Assembly (NCBI GenBank): GCA_039566865.1
Contig: CM076951.1
Location: 17,679,484 to 17,743,483 of the forward strand
Direction: 5' to 3'
Length of the DNA: 64,000 nt
Origin: Aurelia coerulea
Taxonomy: Eukaryota; Cnidaria; Scyphozoa; Semaeostomeae; Ulmaridae
Positions 1-12,100 of this stretch are shown here, piece after piece (the first letter of the stretch is position 1; the number at the start of each line of letters is the position of its first letter). The translations under genes and the position numbers were made by a program. The notes under the pieces are model-generated. The model saw only the letters and a list, made by a program, of their open reading frames with translations. It was not told the DNA's origin and ran no database searches.

Positions 1-3000
1 TCCACATATATGTGGGCATTGCGTATGCTTCATTTGATTTCACGTCCTTGTCTGTTGATTTTGCACAATCGACTGGGTCCACTTATATGTGGGCATTGCG
101 TATGCTTCACTGTATTTCACGTCCTTGTCTGTTGATTTTGCACAATCGACTGGGTCCACATATATGTGGGCATACATTTGGCTGCGTATGCTTCACTGTA
201 TTTCACGTCCTTGTCTGTTGATTTTGCACAATCGACTGGGTCCACATATATGTGGGCATACATTTGGCTGCGTATGCTTCACTGTATTTCACGTCCTTGT
301 CTGTTGATTTTGCACAATCGACTGGGTCCACATATATGTGGGCATTGCGTATGCTTCACTGTATTTCACGTCCTTGGCTGTTGATTTTGCACAATCGACT
401 GGGTCCACATATATGTGGGCATACATTTGGTTGCGTATGCTTCACTGTATTTCACGTCCTTGTCTGTTGATTTTGCACAATCGACTGGGTCCACATATAT
501 GTGGGCATACATTTGGCTGCGTATGCTTCACTGTATTTCACGTCCTTGTCTGTTGATTTTGCACAATCGACTGGGTCCACATATATGTGGGCATTGCGTA
601 TGCTTCACTGTATTTCACGTCCTTGGCTGTTGATTTTGCACAATCGACTGGGTCCACATATATGTGGGCATACATTTGGTTGCGTATGCTTCACTGTATT
701 TCACGTCCTTGTCTGTTGATTTTGCACAATCGACTGGGTCCACATATATGTGGGCATACATTTGGCTGCGTATGCTTCACTGTATTTCACGTCCTTGTCT
801 GTTGATTTTGCACAATCGACTGGGTCCACATATATGTGGGCATTGCGTATGCTTCACTGTATTTCACGTCCTTGGCTGTTGATTTTGCACAATCGACTGG
901 GTCCACATATATGTGGGCATACATTTGGTTGCGTATGCTTCACTGTATTTCACGTCCTTGGCTGTTGATTTTGCACAATCGACTGGGTCCACATATATGT
1001 GGGCATACATTTGGTTGCGTATGCTTCACTGTATTTCACGTCCTTGTCTGTTGATTTTGCACAATCGACTGGGTCCACATATATGTGGGCATACATTTGG
1101 TTGCGTATGCTTCACTGTATTTCACGTCCTTGTCTGTTGATTTTGCACAATCGACTGGGTCCACATATATGTGGGCATACATTTGGCTGCGTATGCTTCA
1201 CTGTATTTCACGTCCTTGTCTGTTGATTTTGCACAATCGACTGGGTCCACATATATGTGGGCATTGCGTATGCTTCACTGTATTTCACGTCCTTGGCTGT
1301 TGATTTTGCACAATCGACTGGGTCCACATATATGTGGGATACATTTGGTTGCGTATGCTTCACTGTATTTCACGTCCTTGTCTGTTGATTTTGCACAATC
1401 GACTGGGTGCACATATATGTGGGCATTGTGTATGCTTCACTGTATTTCACGTCCTTGGCTGTTGATTTTGCACAATCGACTGGGTCCACTTATATGTGGG
1501 CATACATTTGGTTGCGTATGCTTCACTGTATTTCACGTCCTTGGCTGTTGATTTTGCACAATCGACTGGGTCCACATATATGTGGGCATACATTTGGTTG
1601 CGTATGCTTCACTGTATTTCACGTCCTTGTCTGTTGATTTTGCACAATCGACTGGGTCCACATATATGTGGGCATACATTTGGCTGCGTATGCTTCACTG
1701 TATTTCACGTCCTTGTCTGTTGATTTTGCACAATCGACTGGGTCCACCTCTATGTGGGCATACATTTGGTTGCGTATGCTTCACTGTATTTCAGGTCCTT
1801 GTCTGTTGATTTTGCACAATCGACTGGGTCCACATATATGTGGGGATACATTTGGTTGCGTATGCTTCACTGTATTTCACGTCCTTGTCTGTTGATTTTG
1901 CACAATCGACTGGGTCCACATATATGTGGGCATTGCGTATGCTTCACTGTATTTCACGTCCTTGGCTGTTGATTTTGCACAATCGACTGGGTCCACATAT
2001 ATGTGGGCATACATTTGGTTGCGTATGCTTCACTGTATTTCACGTCCTTGGCTGTTGATTTTGCACAATCGACTGGGTCCACATATATGTGGGCATTGCG
2101 TATGCTTCACTGTATTTCACGTCCTTGGCTGTTGATTTTGCACAATCGACTGGGTCCACATATATGTGGGCATTGCGTATGCTTCACTGTATTTCACGTC
2201 CTTGTCTGTTGATTTTGCACAATCGACTGGGTCCACCTATATGTGGGCATACATTTGGCTGCGTATGCTTCACTGTATTTCACGTCCTTGTCTGTTGATT
2301 TTGCACAATCGACTGGGTCCACATATATGTGGGCATACATTTGGTTGCGTATGCTTCACTGTATTTCACGTCCTTGTCTGTTGATTTTGCACAGTCGACT
2401 GGGTCCACCTATATGTGGGCATACATTTGGCTGCGTATGCTTCACTGTATTTCACGTCCTTGTCTGTTGATTTTGCACAATCGACTGGGTCCACATATAT
2501 GTGGGCATACATTTGGTTGCGTATGCTTCACTGTATTTCACGTCCTTGTCTGTTGATTTTGCACAATCGACTGGGTCCACATATATGTGGGCATTGCGTA
2601 TGCTTCATTTGATTTCACGTCCTTGTCTGTTGATTTTGCACAATCGACTGGGTCCACTTATATGTGGGCATTGCGTATGCTTCACTGTATTTCACGTCCT
2701 TGTCTGTTGATTTTGCACAATCGACTGGGTCCACATATATGTGGGCATACATTTGGCTGCGTATGCTTCACTGTATTTCACGTCCTTGTCTGTTGATTTT
2801 GCACAATCGACTGGGTCCACATATATGTGGGCATACATTTGGCTGCGTATGCTTCACTGTATTTCACGTCCTTGTCTGTTGATTTTGCACAATCGACTGG
2901 GTCCACATATATGTGGGCATTGCGTATGCTTCACTGTATTTCACGTCCTTGGCTGTTGATTTTGCACAATCGACTGGGTCCACATATATGTGGGCATACA

Positions 3001-5659
3001 TTTGGTTGCGTATGCTTCACTGTATTTCACGTCCTTGTCTGTTGATTTTGCACAATCGACTGGGTCCACATATATGTGGGCATACATTTGGTTGCGTATG
3101 CTTCACTGTATTTCACGTCCTTGTCTGTTGATTTTGCACAATCGACTGGGTCCACATATATGTGGGCATACATTTGGCTGCGTATGCTTCACTGTATTTC
3201 ACGTCCTTGTCTGTTGATTTTGCACAATCGACTGGGTCCACATATATGTGGGCATTGCGTATGCTTCACTGTATTTCACGTCCTTGGCTGTTGATTTTGC
3301 ACAATCGACTGGGTCCACATATATGTGGGCATACATTTGGTTGCGTATGCTTCACTGTATTTCACGTCCTTGTCTGTTGATTTTGCACAATCGACTGGGT
3401 CCACATATATGTGGGCATACATTTGGCTGCGTATGCTTCACTGTATTTCACGTCCTTGTCTGTTGATTTTGCACAATCGACTGGGTCCACATATATGTGG
3501 GCATTGCGTATGCTTCACTGTATTTCACGTCCTTGGCTGTTGATTTTGCACAATCGACTGGGTCCACATATATGTGGGCATACATTTGGTTGCGTATGCT
3601 TCACTGTATTTCACGTCCTTGGCTGTTGATTTTGCACAATCGACTGGGTCCACATATATGTGGGCATACATTTGGTTGCGTATGCTTCACTGTATTTCAC
3701 GTCCTTGTCTGTTGATTTTGCACAATCGACTGGGTCCACATATATGTGGGCATACATTTGGTTGCGTATGCTTCACTGTATTTCACGTCCTTGTCTGTTG
3801 ATTTTGCACAATCGACTGGGTCCACATATATGTGGGCATACATTTGGCTGCGTATGCTTCACTGTATTTCACGTCCTTGTCTGTTGATTTTGCACAATCG
3901 ACTGGGTCCACATATATGTGGGCATTGTGTATGCTTCACTGTATTTCACGTCCTTGTCTGTTGATTTTGCACAATCGACTGGGTCCACTTATATGTGGGC
4001 ATACATTTGGTTGCGTATGCTTCACTGTATTTCACGTCCTTGTCTGTTGATTTTGCACAATCGACTGGGTCCACATATATGTGGGCATACATTTGGTTGC
4101 GTATGCTTCACTGTATTTCACGTCCTTGGCTGTTGATTTTGCACAATCGACTGGGTCCACATATATGTAGGCATACATTTGGTTGCGTATGCTTCACTGT
4201 ATTTCACGTCCTTGTCTGTTGATTTTGCACAATCGACTGGGTCCACATATATGTGGGCATTGCGTATGCTTCACTGTATTTCACGTCCTTGGCTGTTGAT
4301 TTTGCACAATCGACTGGGTCCACATATATGTGGGCATACATTTGGTTGCGTATGCTTCACTGTATTTCACGTCCTTGTCTGTTGATTTTGCACAATCGAC
4401 TGGGTCCACATATATGTGGGGATACATTTGGTTGCGTATGCTTCACTGTATTTCACGTCCTTGTCTGTTGATTTTGCACAATCGACTGGGTCCACATATA
4501 TGTGGGCATACATTTGGCTGCGTATGCTTCACTGTATTTCACGTCCTTGGCTGTTGATTTTGCACAATCGACTGGGTCCACATATATGTGGGCATACATT
4601 TGGTTGCGTATGCTTCACTGTATTTCACGTCCTTGTCTGTTGATTTTGCACAATCGACTGGGTCCACATATATTTGGGCATTGTGTATGCTTCACTGTAT
4701 TTCACGTCCTTGTCTGTTGATTTTGCACAATCGACTGGGTCCACATATATGTGGGCATACATTTGGTTGCGTATGCTTCACTGTATTTCACGTCCTTGTC
4801 TGTTGATTTTGCACAATCGACTGGGTCCACATATATGTGGGCATACATTTGGCTGCGTATGCTTCACTGTATTTCACGTCCTTGTCTGTTGATTTTGCAC
4901 AATCGACTGGGTCCACATATATGTGGGCATACATTTGGCTGCGTATGCTTCACTGTATTTCACGTCCTTGTCTGTTGATTTTGCACAATCGACTGGGTCC
5001 ACCTATATGTGGGCATACATTTGGTTGCGTATGCTTCACTGTATTTCACGTCCTTGTCTGTTGATTTTGCACAATCGACTGGGTCCACATATATGTGGGC
5101 ATACATTTGGTTGCGTATGCTTCACTGTATTTCACGTCCTTGTCTGTTGATTTTGCACAATCGACTGGGTCCACATATATGTGGGCATTGTGTATGCTTC
5201 ACTGTATTTCACGTCCTTGTCTGTTGATTTTGCACAATCGACTGGGTCCACATATATGTGGGCATTGCGTATGCTTCACTGTATTTCACATCCTTGGCTG
5301 TTGATTTTGCACAATCGACTGGGTCCACATATATGTGGGCATACATTTGGTTGCGTATGCTTCACTGTATTTCACGTCCTTGTCTGTTGATTTTGCACAA
5401 TCGACTGGGTCCACTTATATGTGGGCATTGCGTATGCTTCATTTGATTTCACGTCCTTGTCTGTTGATTTTGCACAATCGACTGGGTCCACATATATGTG
5501 GGCATTGCGTATGCTTCACTGTATTTCACGTCCTCGGCTGTTGATTTTGCACAATCACATATATGTGGGCATACATTTGGTTGCGTATATTTCACTGTAT
5601 TTCACGTCCTTGTCTGTTGATTTTGCACAATCGACTGGGTCCACACACGTTTTGTTTCA
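1..5659. repeat. Satellite array, 77/86-bp units, about 68 copies
   Basis: Nearly perfect head-to-tail array that begins before the window edge. Units come in two lengths, 86 bp and 77 bp, differing by a 9-bp indel just after TGTGGGCAT. Every unit carries the 14-bp perfect palindrome CCACATATATGTGG (a few are mutated, e.g. near 1747 and 4674). The short open frames seen across it arise because both unit lengths are 2 modulo 3, so frames slide from unit to unit; I see no sign of coding. A rare variant with CATTTGATTTCACG occurs at about 27, 2604 and 5437, and the unit-length order after it recurs, indicating higher-order duplication. The array ends in a truncated unit near 5550 and a final unit at 5575-5645. 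Confidence 0.97.
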
Positions 5660-6187
5660 TTTGTGTCATTTTCAATCATAAGGAGGGTTGCCCTTCAGCA
5701 AAGGCTAATTTTCAAGGGGCTCTCTACTAAAAGTTTTTAATTACAATAAACAATACATTTTGTTCTTCGTACAATTAATTGGGTCCACATTCATATATAC
5801 ATTCATTTAGTTGCGTATGCTTCTTTGCAGAATAGGTCAATATTCATATCAAACTTCGATATTAGCTAATTAATTTTCCTTTTTTTTCGTTGCTCCTAGG
5901 GTTGATGACACAGCAGCAAAAAAGCAGCAGAGCCAAGTAATGATTTGATTTGATTGCAGAATCCTTTAAACAGGACAGCAATTCTGTAAAACATTCAACT
6001 TTGAAAATATAGAAAAATACACCCATGTAGAAATGTTTGATTATACAATTTAATGATTTGTGCTATATTCCCTTCGTTGCAATCATCTTCTAGTTGCTAC
6101 ATGTTAATAGTTTTAAGTTGAAAATGATTGTGGAATGAAATTTATTTTAATTTGGTTCCATGAAAACTAATCAATACAGCTTCTTAC
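5660..6187. other. Satellite flank and intergenic or intronic DNA
   Basis: AT-rich DNA with no convincing exon. A degenerate, isolated satellite unit is visible at about 5777-5828 (GGGTCCACATTCATATATAC... TTGCGTATGCTTC), showing that the array once extended further or seeded this flank. If gene B continues downstream of its last visible exon, this is its intron, but I find no further exon between here and the satellite. Confidence 0.6.
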
Positions 6188-9100
6188 CATTAAATTTGTG
6201 GTCTGAATTAAGATTGCAATATGATTCCTCTTCGCATTCATCGTTAAGAGTGTAAGCACCTGAAATCATTGTGAATTTATTAGGATTACTAAAATAGGAA
6301 ATGATTATGGACAATATATGGATGTATTTAAGCATTTATTGTTATGCAATCTGTTTGTTGTAGCTAGTCCTAAAAAGTGAAGGTTTCAGTGAAAATATTG
6401 TGGAATGTATTTTTTTGAATTTGGTATCATGAAAACTAATTATTACAGCTTCTTACCATTAAATTCATTGTCAGAATGAAGACTGTAATCGGAAACTTCT
6501 TCGTATTCATCATTGTGAGTGTCAGTACCTGAAATCATTGTGAATTTATTTTATTAAGATTACTGAAAAAAGGACATTATTATAATAGATATTAAAGGGA
6601 ATAGACATAGCTATATCGACAAGCTGCTATAAATAGGCAGAAGAAACGCCCACAAACCCATTGTTTCCTTCGCCACACAATGAAACGGATGGGCGTCAAA
6701 GTTGTTAAATACAATAGATTATATTTTTAACTTGGCCCTGGCCAGCTTTTAACTATGTCGATTCCCTTTAAATTCGAAGTTGTTTGATGCTATCGACAGT
6801 ATATGGAGCGCAAATTGTACTTATAGACACATATGGCTTGTATTATTACGCAACCGGTTTGTCGTAGCCAGTGGAAAATAGTAAAGGATTTGATGAAAAA
6901 TATTGCGGAATATATTCTGTTTAACTTGGTGATGAAAACTAATCAATACAGCTTCTTACCATTGGCATTAAATTCATGGTCAGAATGAAGGCTGTAAACT
7001 GATTCCTCTGCGTATTCATCATTAATAGTGTCAGGACCTGAAATCACTGTGAATTTATTAGGGATACCAAAATAGGACATGATCATAATATATATTAAAT
7101 TCAAAGTAGTTTGATGATATGGACAATATATGGATGCATCTAGCGTTTATTGTTACCAATCGGTTTGTTGTAGCCAGTACTAAAAAGTGAAGGTTTTAGT
7201 GACAAATATTGTGAAACATAGCTGGTGAGCCAGAAAAAAAGTTCCCTTTTTCGCAAATTCGTAGCACCATAAGTACTTCATCGATTTGAATGATTCAAAT
7301 TCGAGTTAAAAGCCAAAAGATCGAAGTAATTTGAGATTTTTCTTGTCTTCTTACAAGCACTACAAATGTAGGTAAATTCAACTGTGCAAAGACCTTTTCA
7401 GTCATTTTGCAATCAGCAAGTTTTTCTAAATTTGAATTTACCAATTTTTCCAGTGCTCATAAGAAGGCGAGAAAAATCATAAAATACTTCGATCTTTTAG
7501 CTGTCATTATTGAAGCAATTATTGATTCATTCCAATCTATCCAGTATTCTTGATGCTATGAATCTTCAAAAATGGGAACTTTTTCTGGCTCACCCGGTAT
7601 TTCTTTTGGATTTGGTTTGATGAAAACTAATAAACATAAGCTTCTTACCATTAAATTCATGGTCTAAATTAAGATTGCAATATGATTCCTCTGCATACTC
7701 ATCGTTAAGAGTGTCAGGACCTGAAATCATTGTGAATTTATTAGGATTACTAAAATAGGAAATGATCATTATTACATTCAAAGTTGTTTAAATTTGAAGT
7801 TAAATTCTTTTTTTTTTTTTATCTATAACAACAAAACCTAATTCTAAATAAAAGGAAATACTATTTACATGTGCCATTCATGGCGGGGAAAGACACTAGG
7901 TCATCTGGTCCCCACCATGGATGACACTTACAATTCAACTGTCAATTTCATAAACAAAAATGAATGAAAAAAAAAAAATAAATAAAAAAAATTTCATACA
8001 ACACATCAACGATACAACACAGATAAACGTGACAGACAAAAGCCGAGAAATGGGTGCTACACAGGGTGGATATTAGCATGCTGAGATTTTTTTTCAATGG
8101 AGCCGCTTAGTTTTCTCTATGAACGAAATTGTAGCTTCCAAAATCATTCTGTTTGAGACAATGTTTAATTTCTCAGCACCAAACAACAAGAGGTTACCAA
8201 GTGCCTCGTTATCCAAAACTGTAACGTCCAATAGCGGGATGTCTCCAAGCTGGCCAAAGAGATCTCTGCGAGCATTTTCAAAAAGAGGGCAGTGCAGGAG
8301 GTAATGTTCATTATCCTCATTTGCAACACCGCATATACATAAGGGACTTAAACAATCAAAGTTGTGCCTAAATCGATGCTCATTTAGGGGACTAAAACCG
8401 ACTCTAAGTCTTGTTAGATTTCTTATACCGGTAACATTATGCACATTATAAACGGATCTACACGGAGGACGTATTTGAGCAAGCAATTTGCGTTTGAACT
8501 CCCCAATCGAAACAGAATTTCTGGTATCTTCATCTAGCAGGTTCCATTCGCAGGGAGTACTTTGGAAGTATGCATTGGAAAGTTAAATTCGAGGATGTAT
8601 CTACAGGGTGTCCCAGAAAAATTGTTCGACGTTTTATTAAATAGTAAAAATTAGTGATAAAAAGTACAGGTTTTTGGTTATGCAACCCTGCTTCTAAGAT
8701 TTTAAACTGATTCTTGTGAATCCGCTAAGAATTCATGGAGTTACAAGCCTTTGCAGTTCAATTTGTGGGAAAGCTAAACCAGACGCCCCTAACTGATTTG
8801 CTTTTCAGAAAGACGTCCCAAAATCGAGGAAAAGGAGACTGTCCTATGTTGCTGATGTCAGAGCAAACCAAATAGGACTTCAAAAGTAATCTAACTCTTG
8901 TAACCGTGCCAAAATTTATTTGAGAATGCAAGGATCGAAAGACATGGAATGAACACTTAATCAATGAGAGACGGGGCCATTCCAAATTGTGCTCAACAGG
9001 ATTCCTCCAAGCATCCATAACTTTGATTAAATGTTAGAGAAACCCAACTTATCGAAAGTGCTTTTTAAATTACATTGCTACAAAAAAAGGTTAAGGGGCG

Positions 9101-12100
9101 TCTTGTTCCAGCTTTCGCACAAACTTGAACTTCAAAAGCTCATGACTCCATGAATATTCAGCTGTTGTGCTAGCTTATAGTGTCTAAAATTAATTTAAAA
9201 TATCAGCAATAGGATTATCTTACCATGGAATCTGTTCTGTATTTTGTTATTTCTGAATATTTAATCAAATGTCGAACAACCTTTTGAGACACCCTGCTGC
9301 GCAATCTGCTTGCTGTAGCCAGTCCTAAAAAATGAAGGCTTCAGTGAAATGTATTGTGGAATGTATTTTTTTGAATTTGGTATCATGAAAACTAATTATT
9401 ACAGCTTCTTACCATTAAATTCATTGTCAGAATGAAGACTGTAATCGGAAACTTCTTCCTATTCATCATTGTGAGTGTCAGTACCTGAAATCATTGTGAA
9501 TTTATTTTATTAAGATTACTAAAAAAAGGACATGATTATAATAGATATTAAATTCGAAGTTGTTTGATGATATGGACAATATATGGATGTATCTAAGCAT
9601 TATTGTTACGCAATAGGTTGGTTGTAAACTCTTTTTTTTAGAACACTATAAATTTGTCCAGCCTTGATGTTCTTAAATAAATTTTCGTTCTTAAAAGTTT
9701 TCGTAATAAAAGAAGGGTGTAGCCTGGGCTAAAAATTGAATGCTTTTGTGAAAAAACTTTTGTGAAACATACTTTTTGAATTTGGTCTGATGAAAATTAA
9801 TTAACACAGCTTCTTACCATTGGATTTATGGTCTGAATTGAGATTGCAAGATGATTCCTCATCGTATTCATCGCTAGGAGTGTCAGGACCTGAAATTAGA
9901 AAACCTTATTTTTTGACAAACTGATGGAATTGGAAGATTGATATTCAAATTTCAGCTTTTTCCTACAAACTGGTGGGTTTTTGCAGGAAAGTCGTACTGT
10001 GTGATAAAACTACCTGGTTATATTTTCCAGTTTCTTTGGACAAACACTTAAGAGTTTCTTAACAGTTTCTCAGAGCTCCGATTACAATCTTCATGTTCAC
10101 GCCCTCGTACAAATTTCAAAACAAAGTTTTTTTTAAGTCTTTCAAATTGTTAAACATTACTCAATTACCTTACGAGCAATATGATACATGAAAGAAGTGA
10201 AAGAACGGCAAAACATAGTTCAAGGATTCCCTTTATCAAAACAAATACATGTTTTAACCTATATTTTCCCAGTACTGGAGTTTCTCAATTTTTTGGCAAG
10301 TTTTAGAAAGGCCAATTTCCAGTCAGTGGAATTTTCCGAGTGGACAGAAATTCTTTTGTTTACCAGAGGAAATGTTGCGCTGTACGTGTATCTAAACCAG
10401 GCTAAATTTGAACCAATCACTGTATTTGATTTGTTGGATTGACCAATCAAATGCAACAGTTGATAACCTGGTTTAGTTTAGGCTACCCCATTCATACCGC
10501 GAGCTAAACCAGCTCAAACTAAATCAGGTGATCAACTGTTGCACTTGATTGGTCAATCCAACAAATCGAATGCAGTGATTGGTTGAAACTTAACCATGGT
10601 TTAGAAGAAGCTGGTTGAACTGTGTCAGTGTGAATGGGGATGCTGGTTTCTTTTTACCTGCTGCGTCTTTGCTTGTTCGTTTCCGAATATCAAAAGGTAG
10701 TATTTTGATATATGTCACTTAACCAATATTTTATTAATGTATATATGAAATTATTTAACATTAATGCTTTCGTTTTTATATCAATGAAAAAAGTTAGAAA
10801 CAATATTTGCTTATAGCGTAGGACGCACCGTTCTAGACAACATTACACTCATTTTTTTTATGAGAAACTAAGGTCCGGGGCTGGTAGGCAGTTTCTTAAA
10901 TGTTTGGGTCATTTTGCTACCAAAAGTTTCTTACGGGTTTCTTATATTTTTAACCCTGGAAGTGTAGAGTTAATATTTTTGTCTAATGAGCTCCCAAATT
11001 ACTTAGTAAAATCTCAAAACAAGTAAATAACATAATTCACACTCAAAATAATGTCCAAACAGATGCTATAACTGTACAGTGTCAAAACATTTTGCGAGTG
11101 CGATAGGAAAATTAAAACTATAAATTGCAAAAGTTTCTTAGCTTTTTTAATTCAGGTAGGGTTGTTTCTTAGCTTTCGAAAAATCGAGCCTACCGTTTCT
11201 TATAAGCGGTTTCTTATAAAAAAATGAGTGTACAATAGAAAAACGACATTGGTTGTAAAAAATCATTACTCAATTATTCATTTTCGTTGAAACATGTTCT
11301 TATTTGGTTGACACAACTTGCTACTTTTTACCAAAACAACTTGCTACTTTTTATCAACATAACTTGCTACTTTTTATCAACATAACTTGCTACTTTTTAT
11401 CAACACAACTTGATACTTTTTATCAACATAACTTGCTACTTTTTATCAACATAACTTGCTACTTTTTATCAACATAACTTGCTACTTTTTATCAACACAA
11501 CTTGCTACTTTTTATCAACATAACTTGCTACTTTTTATCAACATAACTTGCTACTTTTTATCAACATAACTTGCTACTTTTTATCAACACAACTTGCTAC
11601 TTTTTATCAACACAACTTGCTACTTTTTATCAACATAACTTGCTACTTTTTATCAACATAACTTGCTACTTTTTATCAACACAACTTGCTACTTTTTATC
11701 AACACAACTTGCTACTTTTTATCAACACAACTTGCTACTTTTTATCAACATAACTTGCTACTTTATTTATTGTAATTTTGTCAAAAACGGTGCGACATAA
11801 TAGCGATCTCTATCTATTTTGCAGAAATGGCTGACATTAGAGTAAATTTTGATGGAAAAATAAAAGTAAGTAGAAATAAAACAAATAGTTTCGCCAAGAC
11901 AAGTATTTTTATACATATACATATACTGGAGTTTTTATATTTTTGATGATCTGAGAATTGAGTTTCTCATAAGAAAATACGTGTGTCTCATTTCAAAACT
12001 TTGAATTGAAGCTCATTACACTCTTTTTTTATAAGAATATTGTTTATAAGAATATTCAGGCTCAGAATCATCCAAATTTTAAGAATATTATAAGAATATT

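Larger units (their letters stand above)
6188..9889 (-). repeat. Tandemly duplicated exon array, six copies
   Basis: Six copies of one symmetric phase 1-1 exon with their flanking intron, spaced about 270-1,700 bp apart because MITEs and a LINE fragment have inserted between them. Five copies are 72 nt; the copy at 6960-7037 is 78 nt (two extra codons, Ala-Asn). The intron sequence is duplicated too: 6414-6595 and 9369-9550 differ at only a few positions, pointing to recent duplication or conversion. Because both borders have the same phase, any number of copies can be included or skipped without a frameshift. Confidence 0.9.

Noticed and set aside
1..5659. CRISPR array
   Set aside because: Regularly spaced repeats, but units are whole tandem copies with no unique spacers, and the sequence is eukaryotic.
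12..5681. More than sixty overlapping frames of 60-126 codons across the first 5.6 kb
   Set aside because: They repeat with the satellite and slide frame because units are 77 or 86 bp. Not genes.
8119..8304. Plus-strand frame opposite the LINE frame
   Set aside because: Shadow of the minus-strand LINE C-terminal coding sequence.
11571..11753. Leu/Phe/Thr-rich repeated peptide frame
   Set aside because: Translation of the 23-bp minisatellite; no start context and no splice partner.
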